This document shows positions 16,242-25,434 of a stretch of DNA of 64,000 nt, in pieces. The first letter of the stretch is position 1; each line of letters opens with the position of its first letter. This DNA is from Coriobacteriales bacterium OH1046 (lineage in GTDB: Bacteria; Actinomycetota; Coriobacteriia; Coriobacteriales; Atopobiaceae): positions 1 to 64,000 of the forward strand of contig RQYE01000005.1 of NCBI GenBank assembly GCA_004010535.1, in the 5' to 3' direction. Under the pieces are notes generated by a model. That model saw only the letters and a program-made list of their open reading frames with translations, was not told the DNA's origin and did not search any database. The translations under genes and the position numbers were made by a program.

Positions 16242-18698
16242 CTAGCTCCGCACTTCTCCCCCGGTCGAGGCGCAGACCTTCTTGACCAGCTTGGCATGGG
16301 CCGCCTCGGCCTCCTCGGAGGTGAGGGTGCGGTCGTCGGCGCGGTAGGTGAGCGAGAATGCCATGCTCTTCTTGCCTGCACCCACGCGCACGGGATCGCG
16401 GAACACATCGAAGAGGCGGGCATCCTTGAGGAGCTTGCCGCCCGCACTCGCGATGCGCTGCAGGAGGGTTTCGGCGGTGATGCCCTCGTCAACCACGATG
16501 GCGAGATCGACCGCGACACCTGGGAGCGTGGGAACGGGCGCATAGGGGAGCTCGCGCTTGGCGAGGCGCAGAAGCGCCGCTTGGGAGAGCTCGAAGGCGA
16601 TAACGGGCACATCTATGTCGAAGTTGGCGAGCGCTTCGGGATGGACGTTGCCCACCCAGCCTATGACCTCGCCCTGCGCGAGCACTTCGGCGGCACGCCC
16701 CGGCTGGAGCCAACTGTAGGCCTGTGCGTCGATCGGCTTGAAACGAACCTTGATGATACGCAGCGTCTCGAGCAGCTGCTCGACAACGCCCTTTGCGTCG
16801 AAGAAGTCGAGCTTGGGATATTTGGCATTCCACTCGTCGTCCTTCCAAGCACCGCACATGACACCCGCGACGAAGCAGGGCTCGTCGGGTTGGCTCTTGC
16901 CGGCGCGCGCATAGAACACGCGGCCGATCTCGTAGAGGGCGACGTTGGCGACGCCATGATCGAGGTTGTAGGCCACGGAACGCAAAAGTCCGGGGAGCAT
17001 GGAGCGTCGCATCTGGTTCTCGTCGGCGACGAGCGGGCGCAGGATCTCCACGGGGATGCCCCTCCCCTCATCGGGCATGCCCAGCTTCTCGAGATCGCCG
17101 CCTGCGGCGAAGCAGTAGGTGGATGTCTCGCTCATGCCAGCGGCGCGCAACGTCGCGCCCACCCTGCGCACGCCCCGCTGGTCCACCGTGAGCCCGCCCG
17201 CGTGGTTGCGCGCGGCGGGCAGTGTGGGCTCGACCTCGGCCATACCCCACAGGCGCAGGATCTCCTCGATGAGGTCGGCCTCGCGGGTGAGGTCGGGTCG
17301 GTTGGAGGGCGTGGTAACGGCGAGCTCGGCCTCGGCGCGCTCGACCGTGCAGCCCAAGCGCATGAGACAGCGGACCATGAAGTCCTCTTCCACATCCGCA
17401 CCGATAAGGGCGCGGACGCGGGCGGGGCGCAGGGTGAGCGTGGGCGGGATAACGGGTACGGGATAGGCATCGACTGCGCCCGGGCAGACCGTGGCTCCGC
17501 AGCAGCTCTCGAAGAGGGCTGCGGCGATATCGGCCATGCGGGCGCAGCCCTCGGCGTCGACCTGGCGCTCGAAGCGGATGGACGCCTCGCTCATGAGATC
17601 GAGGTTGCGGCTCGTCCGCGAGATATGGCCGGGATCGAAGCAGGCGCTCTCGAGCAGGACGTCGTGCGTATCCCCATCGATCTCGGAATTGGCGCCGCCC
17701 ATGACGCCGGCAAGCGCCACGCCGCGGCCACCATCATCGGTGATGAGGGCCATGTCGGAGGTAAGCGTGCGCTCCTGATCATCGAGGGTCGTGAGCTTCT
17801 CGCCGTCGGCGGCGGCGCGCACGACGATGCGGCGCTTGCCGTCGCGCTTGGTGAGCTTGCCCAGATCGAAGGCGTGGAGCGGTTGGCCGGTGAGGTACAT
17901 CACGTAGTTCGTGACGTCGACGACGTTGTTGATGGTGCGGCTACCGGCCGCGATGACGCGCTTGGCGAGCCAGTCGGGGCTGGGGCCGATCTTCACGCCG
18001 CGCACCACGCGCGCCACGTAGCGCGTGCAGAGGCTCGTGTCGGCGATCTCGACCGACACGAGGTCGGCGGTATCGGGGCCCTCCTCGTGCCGGACCTGCG
18101 GGAGCTCGATATGGGTGTCCTCGTCGAGGATGGCCCCCACCTCGGTTGCCATGCCGATCATGGAGAGGCAGTCGGGACGGTTGGGGGTGATCTCGCAATC
18201 GATCACGGTATCGGAGAGGCCCCGGTAATCGCAGAAATCCACACCGATAGGAGCATCGGGCGGGAGGATCATGATGCCCTCGTGGTCGCCGCCGAGCCCC
18301 AGCTCGCGCTCGGAGCAGTTCATGCCGCATGATTCGACACCGCGCAGCTTGCTCTTCTTGATTGCGAAACCACCGGGCAGCACCGCGCCGACCAAAGCCA
18401 CCACGACGTGATCGCCGACATTGAAATTCTGGGCACCGCAGACGATCTGCAGCGGCTCAGGCCTGCCATCCGGTCCGAGATTGCGCTTGCCCACGTCGAC
18501 CTTGGTGAGCCACAGGTGATCGGAATCGGGATGGGGATCCTTGGAGATGATCTGGCCGGTGACCACGTGCTCGAGATTCGCGCCGACCTTCTCGACCGCC
18601 TCGACCTCGGTGCCGGTGCGGACGAATCCGGCGATCAGCTCGGCTGGATCGTCGGGGACATCGACCATGGTCTTGAGCCACTCGTATGAGATGCGCAT
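16242..18698 (-). CDS. pheT: Phenylalanyl-tRNA synthetase beta subunit
   Basis: The 818-residue protein starts MRISYEWLKTMVDV, then has the tRNA-binding OB domain (VVTGQIISKDPHPDSD to KKSKLRGVESCGMNCSE), the B3/B4 editing domain, the B5 domain and a C-terminal ferredoxin-like anticodon-binding domain (LPGVAVDLAIVVDE to FSLTYRADDRTLTSEE). It forms the heterotetramer with PheS that charges tRNA-Phe. The start eight codons inside the longest frame is chosen from the family N-terminus. It lies 30 bases after pheS. Confidence 0.97.
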   Translation of the reverse strand: MRISYEWLKTMVDVPDDPAELIAGFVRTGTEVEAVEKVGANLEHVVTGQIISKDPHPDSDHLWLTKVDVGKRNLGPDGRPEPLQIVCGAQNFNVGDHVVVALVGAVLPGGFAIKKSKLRGVESCGMNCSERELGLGGDHEGIMILPPDAPIGVDFCDYRGLSDTVIDCEITPNRPDCLSMIGMATEVGAILDEDTHIELPQVRHEEGPDTADLVSVEIADTSLCTRYVARVVRGVKIGPSPDWLAKRVIAAGSRTINNVVDVTNYVMYLTGQPLHAFDLGKLTKRDGKRRIVVRAAADGEKLTTLDDQERTLTSDMALITDDGGRGVALAGVMGGANSEIDGDTHDVLLESACFDPGHISRTSRNLDLMSEASIRFERQVDAEGCARMADIAAALFESCCGATVCPGAVDAYPVPVIPPTLTLRPARVRALIGADVEEDFMVRCLMRLGCTVERAEAELAVTTPSNRPDLTREADLIEEILRLWGMAEVEPTLPAARNHAGGLTVDQRGVRRVGATLRAAGMSETSTYCFAAGGDLEKLGMPDEGRGIPVEILRPLVADENQMRRSMLPGLLRSVAYNLDHGVANVALYEIGRVFYARAGKSQPDEPCFVAGVMCGAWKDDEWNAKYPKLDFFDAKGVVEQLLETLRIIKVRFKPIDAQAYSWLQPGRAAEVLAQGEVIGWVGNVHPEALANFDIDVPVIAFELSQAALLRLAKRELPYAPVPTLPGVAVDLAIVVDEGITAETLLQRIASAGGKLLKDARLFDVFRDPVRVGAGKKSMAFSLTYRADDRTLTSEEAEAAHAKLVKKVCASTGGEVRS

Positions 18699-18728
18699 GG
18701 TGTTCTCGCTTTCTTCTCGCACACGGGA

Positions 18729-19796
18729 TTAGAACTGACGGAGGAAGCGCATATCGCCGGTCATGAGCATGCGCAGGTCGGGCAGGTCGTAGCGAAGCGC
18801 CGCAACGCGCTCCACGCCGATCCCGAAGGCGAATCCCGTGTACCGCTCGGGATCGATGCCGCAGAACTGGAAGACGTTGGGGTCGACCATGCCGCAGCCC
18901 AGGATCTCGAGCCATCCGGTGTTCTTGCAGAAGCGGCAGCCCGCGCCGTGGCACACGCCGCAGGATACATCCACCTCGCAGCTGGGTTCGGTGAAGGGGA
19001 AGAAGTGCGGACGGTAGCGCGTGGCGCGCTCCGCACCGAAGATCTCGCGGCAGAAGTGGTCGAGCGTGCCCTTGAGGTCGCCGAACGTGATGCCCTCATC
19101 CACCACAAGGCCCTCTACCTGCGTGAACTGCGACAGGTGGTTGGCATCTGCGGTATCGGGGCGGAAGACCGTACCCGGGCAGATCATGTAGATGGGGGGC
19201 TTCTTCTCCTCCATGGTATGCACCTGCACGCCCGAGGTCTGGGTGCGCAGCAGCACGTCGGACTCGCCGAGCACATGCCCCTCCTTGCCCTCCGGGGCGT
19301 TATCGACCACGTAGAAGGTATCCTTGGAGGAGCGGCTGGGATGGTCCTCGGGGGCATTCAGGGCTGTGAAGTTGTACCAAGTCGTCTCCACATAGGGACC
19401 GTCCTCGACGGTATAGCCGAGGCTGACGAAGATATCCTCGATCTCCTCGCGGATCTGGTTGATGAGGTGCTGGGTACCCTGGGGGAGGTAGCGTCCGGGA
19501 AGGGTGACGTCCACGGCCTCCGCATCGATGCGGGCGGCGAGCTTTGCCTTCTCGAGCTCGAGCTTGCGGGTGGCGAGCGCGGCCTCGACGTTGGCGCGCA
19601 CCTCGTTGGCGAGCTTGCCTACAACAGGACGCTCCTCGGGGACGAGCCGGCCCATCATCTTCATGGCTGCGGTGAGCGAGCCCCTCTTGCCCGTGATGGC
19701 GATACGGATCTGCTCGAGCGTCTCGAGCGAGTCTGCATTCTCGAGGTCGATCAGCGCCTGTTCCTCGATAGCCTTGAGATCGTCGAGTAGCGACAT
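18729..19796 (-). CDS. pheS: Phenylalanyl-tRNA synthetase alpha subunit
   Basis: The 355-residue protein has an N-terminal coiled-coil tRNA arm (about 1-85) and the class II catalytic core: HLINQIREEIEDIFVSLG, motif 2 around FRPDTADANHLSQF, and motif 3 with GFAFGIGVERVAALRY. A cysteine-containing loop (CGVCHGAGCRFCKNTGW) lies between motifs 2 and 3. It activates phenylalanine with ATP. The start follows GAGGGG; the longer frame runs into the T-box terminator and is rejected. Confidence 0.97.
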   Translation of the reverse strand: MSLLDDLKAIEEQALIDLENADSLETLEQIRIAITGKRGSLTAAMKMMGRLVPEERPVVGKLANEVRANVEAALATRKLELEKAKLAARIDAEAVDVTLPGRYLPQGTQHLINQIREEIEDIFVSLGYTVEDGPYVETTWYNFTALNAPEDHPSRSSKDTFYVVDNAPEGKEGHVLGESDVLLRTQTSGVQVHTMEEKKPPIYMICPGTVFRPDTADANHLSQFTQVEGLVVDEGITFGDLKGTLDHFCREIFGAERATRYRPHFFPFTEPSCEVDVSCGVCHGAGCRFCKNTGWLEILGCGMVDPNVFQFCGIDPERYTGFAFGIGVERVAALRYDLPDLRMLMTGDMRFLRQF

Positions 19797-19831
19797 GTTC
19801 CCCTCTTCCCTTCCGCCGCGTGTGCGGCAAC

Positions 19832-20095
19832 AAAAAACCGTCCTTGGCCTGCTTGCCAAGGACGGAATCGATCCGCGGTACCACCTTGCTTGCCGCTGCG
19901 CGTTGTCTCCCGCGAGCGGCCACTCGTTGGGCCCCGTGCCGTGGGGCTGACGGCTTCCCTACTGGCACCGTCGCGCGGCCGTTCAGGTTGCAGCTGGTGG
20001 AGTGAACTCGTGCTCTCGGGTGCGTGGGCATCTCTCAACCGGTGGATGCCCTCTCTGTCCGCCGCCCACGCGAGCGCACGACCTCTCCGTCATAG
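19832..20095 (-). ncRNA. T-box leader of pheST, Phe specifier
   Basis: Minus-strand RNA with the T-box sequence GGTGGTACCGCGG (within 19871-19890) followed by a terminator stem CCGTCCTTGG/CCAAGGACGG (19838-19865) and a run of six T. Stem I contains a GGAGAGG element, and the specifier loop shows TTC (Phe codon, plus-strand bases 20004-20006) in the context GAGTTCACTC. Uncharged tRNA-Phe is expected to stabilise the antiterminator and switch on pheS, pheT and perhaps the phospholipase-like gene. The 5' end near 20095 is an estimate. Confidence 0.92.
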
Positions 20096-20328
20096 CCTAA
20101 AAAGGAATGATAGCACGTAGCCGTGAGAATAGCGATATCCGAGCACAGCATCGCGTTACCTCCAACATCATGATCTTCTTACGAAACCCTATGCAGACCT
20201 GCGAATGGGATGCCGTTTTCCCAGCCCAAATGCACCGTGCATGCCTTAGGACCCCTGGAGGCGCGTTGAAAGGCCGACCCGCGGGGTAAACTGTGCTTGG
20301 ATGCGTTGTCCATGAGGAAGGACGCTCT
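20096..20328. other. Intergenic region between the T-box leader and the surface protein gene
   Basis: No gene is seen. It should hold the divergent promoters for pheST and for the plus-strand surface protein. A possible plus-strand promoter is TTGAAA with TAAACT 15 bases further on (about 20268-20294); the spacing is short and the call is weak. Confidence 0.35.
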
Positions 20329-22032
20329 ATGAAACGCCTCCCCCGACTCCTACTGCTCTTGGTCCTCGCCGCCATCGCTCTCTTCCCGAGCCGGGCGCTC
20401 GCGGAAACCGTCGAGGAGGTCCCGCTCCGGATATCCGGCATCGACCGGAGCTGGGGGTTCGACCATTGGGAGAGGACCGGCGCCGAGGCCGTCCCAAGCT
20501 ACCAGAATCCCTATTGCCCCACGATCGCCGATGAGTCGGGCTCCATCTGCTACCACACCGTCCTCGAACCTCACGTGCACGGGAACATCGAATACCATGC
20601 CTACGAATATCCCACGTGCTGCTCGCCCGGCACGGAGGAATACTACTACTGCGGAGATTGCGGCCGGTACTGCTCCGACTCCGACATGACCGACGAGATA
20701 GGGGATCCGGCAGATCTGACGGTACCGCCGGATCCTTCCGCCCACGAGCTGGAACCGCAGGATTTCCAGTATCCGACCTGCACGGAAGACGGTCAGATCG
20801 AGCACGTTGCCTGCACCCTCTGCGGAAAGCATGTAGCTCCCGACGGCGTGACCGAGCTCTCCGAGTCCGAATGGCGCCTTCCTGCAGTCGGGCATACCCT
20901 CACGACCCACCCGTATGTGGCGCCGACCTGTACGGTACCGGGAGCGGAGGCGTACTGGGAATGCACCGGGTGCCACAGGCTGTTCCTCGATGAGGCAGGA
21001 GCGCATGAGTTCGGCGACATCATGGACATCTGCCTGGATCCCATCGACCATATCTGGGAAACGCCCGGCACGGAGATCCAGCCCGCCACTACAGAGCAGG
21101 AGGGCGTATACGAGTTCACCTGCTCGGTATGCGGGGCAACGAAGACGGAGCATACCCCCAAACTCGAGAAGAGCTTTGCTGTAGGGGCCTCTGCAGACCC
21201 CGCCCACGGCGGCGCCGTCGCCGGAGACGGGGCATACGTGGGGTCCTCGGACTGCACCGTCACGGCAACGGCAGCTTCGGGCTATGCATTCGTCCATTGG
21301 ATCGACGCAAGCAGCGGAACGATCCTATCATCCGACAACCCGTGGACCTTCACGGTCTGGGAGAAGACGGAGGTCGTCGCCGTCTTCGAGCATGCCCATA
21401 CCTGGAAGGAGGTGCCGTACAAGGCACCCACCTGCATCGGGAAGGGCAGCGAGGCCTATGCGATCTGCACCGGCTGCGGCGCGATCGTCGAAAGCGCCTC
21501 CAGCATGAACGCGCTCGGCGAGATTCCCGAGATATCCGCCAGCGGCCATATCTGGAGCGCTTGGCAGGTCACGGTAGCTCCCGCCTGCATACGGAGCGGC
21601 GTAGAGACCCGCGTCTGCATGCACGACAGCTCGCACGTGGAAACCCGCACGATACCCGCAACAGGGCATGATTGGGATGAGGGCGAGGCGACGGTCGAGC
21701 CCAGCGAGACCTCTGCGGGCGTGCGCGTGCATCGCTGCAAGAACGATCCCACGCACACGTGGAACGAGCCCGTTCCCAAGCTCGGCAAGAAGACCGGACC
21801 AGGCGACGGCGCGGCAGACGGGTCGGATTCCGGCTCCGGCACGGACGGCACGCAGGGCAGCTCTAATATCGGTGCCGGTACGCAGGCCGCCAACACCACG
21901 CCTGCACCCGAGCAGATCGACGGTCCTAGCTTCCCGTGGCCGATCGCTGGGGCAGGTGTGGTGGGAGTCCTCGCGGCGATCGGGTTGATCGGGGTGTTTG
22001 TCGCTAAGAAGCAGGAGGAAATCGACGGCTAG
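20329..22032 (+). CDS. Membrane-anchored surface protein with CxxC repeats and an InlB-type B-repeat
   Basis: The 567-residue protein has a signal peptide (hydrophobic residues 6-24, ALAE cleavage region), several copies of a H-x(n)-P-T-C-x-x-x-G-x-x-x-x-C-x-x-C-G motif (for example APTCTVPGAEAYWECTGC), one divergent InlB B-repeat-like segment (GYAFVHWIDASSGT to KTEVVAVFEH), a Gly/Ser/Asp-rich linker and a C-terminal membrane helix (residues about 535-557) followed by KKQEEIDG. It is predicted to display its repeats outside the cell. No LPxTG is present. Possible roles are adhesion or cell-wall attachment; nothing in the sequence proves either. The start follows GAAGGA. Confidence 0.8.
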   Translation: MKRLPRLLLLLVLAAIALFPSRALAETVEEVPLRISGIDRSWGFDHWERTGAEAVPSYQNPYCPTIADESGSICYHTVLEPHVHGNIEYHAYEYPTCCSPGTEEYYYCGDCGRYCSDSDMTDEIGDPADLTVPPDPSAHELEPQDFQYPTCTEDGQIEHVACTLCGKHVAPDGVTELSESEWRLPAVGHTLTTHPYVAPTCTVPGAEAYWECTGCHRLFLDEAGAHEFGDIMDICLDPIDHIWETPGTEIQPATTEQEGVYEFTCSVCGATKTEHTPKLEKSFAVGASADPAHGGAVAGDGAYVGSSDCTVTATAASGYAFVHWIDASSGTILSSDNPWTFTVWEKTEVVAVFEHAHTWKEVPYKAPTCIGKGSEAYAICTGCGAIVESASSMNALGEIPEISASGHIWSAWQVTVAPACIRSGVETRVCMHDSSHVETRTIPATGHDWDEGEATVEPSETSAGVRVHRCKNDPTHTWNEPVPKLGKKTGPGDGAADGSDSGSGTDGTQGSSNIGAGTQAANTTPAPEQIDGPSFPWPIAGAGVVGVLAAIGLIGVFVAKKQEEIDG

Positions 22033-22186
22033 CACGGTGGCGGCGATCGGGGTTTCCAACTATGGCTGCATGAAGGGAAGGGGGAACGCTCATCCCCGCC
22101 CACTGCTCGCGAACCGTACGGTTTTTTTCAATCTGTTTCGCGAAACGTGCTTTTCTATCCCGCCGTTCCCGCAGCAAGGATCCCGG

Positions 22187-22200
22187 CGACTGTACAGTCG
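22187..22200. repeat. 14-bp perfect palindrome
   Basis: CGACTGTACAGTCG is fully self-complementary. It lies about 190 bases upstream of the small membrane protein/HTH pair. It may be an operator, but no regulator can be assigned. Confidence 0.4.
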
Positions 22201-22294
22201 ATAGGGCTCTTGCTGGGGAGACGCATAGCGGAAAGGCGCACGTGAGTAGAAGGAGGGCGTCTCCTCCTGCTCGATCGAGTCGGTATACCATGTA

Positions 22295-22358
22295 ATGTAA
22301 AAGGTTCTTGATATTCCTCTTCTCCCCAGTATACTGAGATGTAAAGAGCTCTTGACAT
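22295..22358 (+). promoter_or_regulatory. Promoter with two 20-bp direct repeats
   Basis: TTGATA (22308-22313), 16 bases, TATACT (22330-22335) form a promoter. ATGTAAAAGGTTCTTGATAT (22295-22314) overlaps the -35, and ATGTAAAGAGCTCTTGACAT (22339-22358) lies at the expected transcription start; the two agree at 16 of 20 positions, 44 bases apart. They are likely binding sites for the HTH protein encoded at 22721-22915. Confidence 0.55.
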
Positions 22359-22384
22359 ATTGAATATGCTCCGGGAGGCGGGAC

Positions 22385-22714
22385 ATGAAACACAGCGATG
22401 AGATGGACAGATCCATTCAGCTGCGGTCGGAGGAGATAGGATACAAGACGGCGCTGGCCGCGTTGAGCTTGTGGACGCTTTACAACATCTGGCAGACGCT
22501 TGCAGGCGGAGAACGGTTCAACATCTTGCCCGTGCTTATCTCATGCGCTTCCATCTGTGCGCAGAGTTTTGCGCAAGCTGCCATGAAGCAGAGGATGGTC
22601 GCAGGTGACGAAGAGTATCGGACGCCCAATACGGTCTTCCGAATGATCGTGCTCGCCGTCGCGGTTGCCGGAATAACGGTGGCCCTCGGCTCGTACTTCC
22701 TGATGAAACGGTAA
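22385..22714 (+). CDS. Small four-helix membrane protein (DUF6773-like)
   Basis: The 109-residue protein has a charged N-terminus (MKHSDEMDRSIQLRSEEIGYK) and three or four membrane segments. Its size, its N-terminus and its position directly before a small XRE regulator fit the DUF6773-type proteins found as pairs with such regulators in gut Firmicutes and Actinobacteria. Its function is unknown. The start follows GGGAGGCGGGAC. It lies six bases before the HTH gene. Confidence 0.7.
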   Translation: MKHSDEMDRSIQLRSEEIGYKTALAALSLWTLYNIWQTLAGGERFNILPVLISCASICAQSFAQAAMKQRMVAGDEEYRTPNTVFRMIVLAVAVAGITVALGSYFLMKR

Positions 22715-22720
22715 TTCCCC

Positions 22721-22915
22721 ATGAGGAATATGATCAAGGCATTGAGGAAGCAGGCCGGGTACCGCCAAGAGGACATGGCACGGGAGCTGGGCGTCAGCCG
22801 GCAAACGATCATAGCGATCGAAAACGACAAGTACAACCCGACGCTTGAGCTCGCCATGAAGATGGCACGGCTGCTCAACCGCCGGGTGGAGGACATCTTC
22901 TTCTTGGACGGTTAG
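22721..22915 (+). CDS. Small XRE-family regulator
   Basis: The 64-residue protein consists only of an XRE helix-turn-helix domain (ALRKQAGYRQEDMAREL, SRQTIIAIENDKYNP, LAMKMARLL). It belongs to the group of about 65-residue regulators encoded with small membrane proteins and ending in F-x-L. A start at Met4 (22730), three codons in, has a better-placed GAGG. It is predicted to repress its own operon through the direct repeats upstream. Confidence 0.88.
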   Translation: MRNMIKALRKQAGYRQEDMARELGVSRQTIIAIENDKYNPTLELAMKMARLLNRRVEDIFFLDG

Positions 22916-22952
22916 GCCAGAGGCGGTACCCGCAGCTGTCCGCACCCCGATC

Positions 22953-24131
22953 CTACCCGAGACGGGCCGCACCGCTCGCACGGGCCGCCTCGGCTACAGC
23001 CTCGGCCACGCGATAGGCGATCCCCTCCTCGAAGGGGCCGGGGATGATGTAGCCGGGTGCAAGCCGCTCCCCCACCGCATCGGCGATGGCATGGGCCGCT
23101 GCGATGAGCATCTCCTCGTTGATGTCGTTCGCACGCACATCGAGCGCGCCTCGGAAGATGCCCGGGAACGCGAGCACGTTGTTGATCTGGTTGGGATAGT
23201 CCGAACGCCCCGTTGCGGCCACGGCGGCACCTGCGGCACGCGCCTCGTCGGGCATGATCTCGGGCACGGGGTTCGCGCACGCGAACACGATGGGATCGGC
23301 GGCCATGCGTGCGACCATCTCACCCGTCACGGTTCCCGGTGCGGACACGCCCACGAAGACATCGGCCCCCGTGAGCGCATCGGAAAGCGTGCCCCCGCGC
23401 TTCCCGCGATTGGTCCAAGCGGCGAGCTCGGTCTTGACCGCACTCAGGCCCGCACGACCCTCGTAGATGGAGCCCGCACGATCGCACACGACGATGTCGC
23501 GCACGCCCATCTTCACCATGAGGCGCGCGATGGAGGTACCCGCAGCGCCCGCACCGGATATGACCACGCGGATGCTGCGGAGGTCGCGGCCCGTGAGTTT
23601 GCAGGCGTTGACGAGCGCTGCGGTGGAGACGACCGCAGTGCCGTGCTGGTCGTCGTGGAAGACGGGGATGTCGCAGGCCTGTTTCAGGCGCCGCTCGATT
23701 TCGAAGCAGCGCGGCGCGGAGATGTCCTCGAGGTTGATGCCGCCGAACGAGCCCTGGAGCAGTTCGACCGTGCGCACGATCTCGTCCACGTCGTGGCTGC
23801 GGATGCAGAGGGGAAAGGCATCCACGCCGCCGAAGGTCTTGAACAGGGCACATTTGCCCTCCATGACGGGCATGCCCGCCTCGGGGCCGATATCGCCGAG
23901 CCCGAGCACCGCCGAACCGTCCGTCACCACCGCCACGAGGTTCCACCGACGCGTGTAGACATAGGAGAGCTGCGGATTCTCGGCGATCTCCAAGCAGGGC
24001 TCCGCGACTCCGGGCGTATAGGCTACGGCGAGCTCCGCAGGGTTGGTGATGGCCGCCCTGCTCACGACCTCTATCTTGCCCGCCCACGATGCATGCGCAT
24101 CGAGAGCCTGCTGCTTCCTGCTGACTGGCAT
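22953..24131 (-). CDS. NAD(P)-dependent malic enzyme
   Basis: The 392-residue protein has the short bacterial malic enzyme plan: TNPAELAVAYTPGVA with the catalytic Tyr, the lysine-containing GKCALFKTFGG, the metal-binding ED (NLEDISAPRCFEIE), FHDDQHGTAVV and the Rossmann motif GAGAAGTS. It decarboxylates malate to pyruvate with reduction of NAD(P)+. It lacks the C-terminal phosphotransacetylase-like domain of MaeB. The start follows AGGAGGATAAG; a nine-codon longer frame is rejected. It converges on the HTH gene. Confidence 0.95.
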   Translation of the reverse strand: MPVSRKQQALDAHASWAGKIEVVSRAAITNPAELAVAYTPGVAEPCLEIAENPQLSYVYTRRWNLVAVVTDGSAVLGLGDIGPEAGMPVMEGKCALFKTFGGVDAFPLCIRSHDVDEIVRTVELLQGSFGGINLEDISAPRCFEIERRLKQACDIPVFHDDQHGTAVVSTAALVNACKLTGRDLRSIRVVISGAGAAGTSIARLMVKMGVRDIVVCDRAGSIYEGRAGLSAVKTELAAWTNRGKRGGTLSDALTGADVFVGVSAPGTVTGEMVARMAADPIVFACANPVPEIMPDEARAAGAAVAATGRSDYPNQINNVLAFPGIFRGALDVRANDINEEMLIAAAHAIADAVGERLAPGYIIPGPFEEGIAYRVAEAVAEAARASGAARLG

Positions 24132-24347
24132 CTTATCCTCCTTTGCGGATAGGCGCATATCCCCTAGCGCCTAATCGGCATACCGCCAACGCGGGGCGCA
24201 CCTCCTGCCCGGGAAGTGCCCCTCCGATTGTACCTATCCCGGCCTGCGTGCACGGGCCCCTTTCGTTTCCCGGAACACGGGGGGAGCCCCGCACAGGGAA
24301 AGCCCGGCGCACGGCCGGAACTCCCCAGAAGATCCTCGGACAGGAGG
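24132..24347. other. Intergenic region upstream of malic enzyme
   Basis: About 215 bases without a gene. It contains GC-rich inverted strings (for example CGGGGGGAGCCCCG near 24280-24295) but no clear promoter or terminator. Confidence 0.3.
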
Positions 24348-25292
24348 CTAGCCTCTCAAGCGCAGGGCCTCGTAGGCGCAACCGTACATGGCGGCCTGGT
24401 TACCCAGGCTCGCGGCCTCGATGCGTGCGCCCTGGCAGCCCTTGAGCGCATATTTGGCGAAGCAGGTGCGCAGATCCGGCGCGAAGGTTGCGAAACCGCC
24501 TGCCACGCCACCGCCGATGAGGTAGAGCGCAGGGTCGCACACGCACGAGACCTGCGACATGGCAAGGCCCAGATACTCGCACATCTGGTGGATGGCGAGA
24601 CGCGCGCAGTCATCGCCCTCGGCGAGCGCCCTGAATACCGTGAGCGTATCGGTGGCATGCCCCACGGCCGCCGGCGTGACGCCGCGAGCGGCGCATTCCT
24701 CGAGGTAGAGGCGGACGATTCCTTTGGCGGAGGCATACTGCTCGAGGCAGCCCCTGCGACCGCAGCCGCAGGTGCGCGTCTCGTCGAGGTTGATGGTGAT
24801 GTGGCCTATCTCGCCGCCGGCGCCGAACGCGCCCGCCACGAGGCGCCCGTTGGATACCACGCCGGCACCCACGCCGGTACCGAGGGCGATGAGCACGAAG
24901 TCGGAGACGCCGCGGGCCGCACCCTGCCACATCTCGCCCAGCGCCGCCGCATTGGCGTCGTTGACGCAGGCCACCTGGGCGACCGGGAGCGCGTCCGCGA
25001 GGGCGTGAACGAGGCCGTCGGGGTCGAGCTCGACATTGGCCGTCATGCTGACCGAGCCGTCGGCCGCAACGGGAGCGGGGATATCCAAGCCGCAGGCGAT
25101 GACATCGTGGGCGGACGCGTCATGGCTCTCGAGGATGCGCGTGAGCCCGCCGACCACCGTGGTGAACCCCGCCTCATCGACAAGCGCGGGCGTGGGGATC
25201 TTGCGCTCCTCCAAGAGCTCCCCCGCAGGCGTGAAGAGTCCTGCCTTGATGCTGGTTCCCCCGACATCGATGCCCAAAACGACTTCTGTCAT
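24348..25292 (-). CDS. ROK-family glucokinase
   Basis: The 314-residue protein starts LGIDVGGTSIKAGLF (phosphate-1 motif), has the catalytic Asp in CVNDANAAALGE, the ROK zinc motif CGCGRRGCLEQYAS with a preceding His (EIGHITI), and a C-terminal GGGVAGG. It phosphorylates glucose, or possibly another hexose, with ATP. The start is chosen at the ATG giving the family N-terminus; the frame extending 58 codons upstream overlaps nikR and has no ribosome-binding site. Confidence 0.92.
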   Translation of the reverse strand: MTEVVLGIDVGGTSIKAGLFTPAGELLEERKIPTPALVDEAGFTTVVGGLTRILESHDASAHDVIACGLDIPAPVAADGSVSMTANVELDPDGLVHALADALPVAQVACVNDANAAALGEMWQGAARGVSDFVLIALGTGVGAGVVSNGRLVAGAFGAGGEIGHITINLDETRTCGCGRRGCLEQYASAKGIVRLYLEECAARGVTPAAVGHATDTLTVFRALAEGDDCARLAIHQMCEYLGLAMSQVSCVCDPALYLIGGGVAGGFATFAPDLRTCFAKYALKGCQGARIEAASLGNQAAMYGCAYEALRLRG

Positions 25293-25434
25293 GGCCCCTA
25301 TCCTCTCATCTATGCGGATGGATGCTGAAGTGGCGACGGTATCGACCGAATCTATTCTATAGGCCCCGCATGCCGTCGGCACGGGAAAACCCGTTCCCGT
25401 TCGCCGAGCGATGCTCCTGACGACGCGACCTGCC

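Larger units (their letters stand above)
22033..22384. other. Intergenic region with palindrome and regulatory repeats
   Basis: No gene is seen. The stretch contains TTTTTTT after ACCGTACGGT (around 22115-22132), perhaps a weak terminator for the surface protein, the perfect palindrome CGACTGTACAGTCG at 22187-22200, and the promoter with direct repeats at 22295-22358. Confidence 0.5.

Noticed and set aside
16296-18332. 678-codon plus-strand frame opposite pheT
   Set aside because: pheT has all family domains on the minus strand; the plus frame is a composition artefact.
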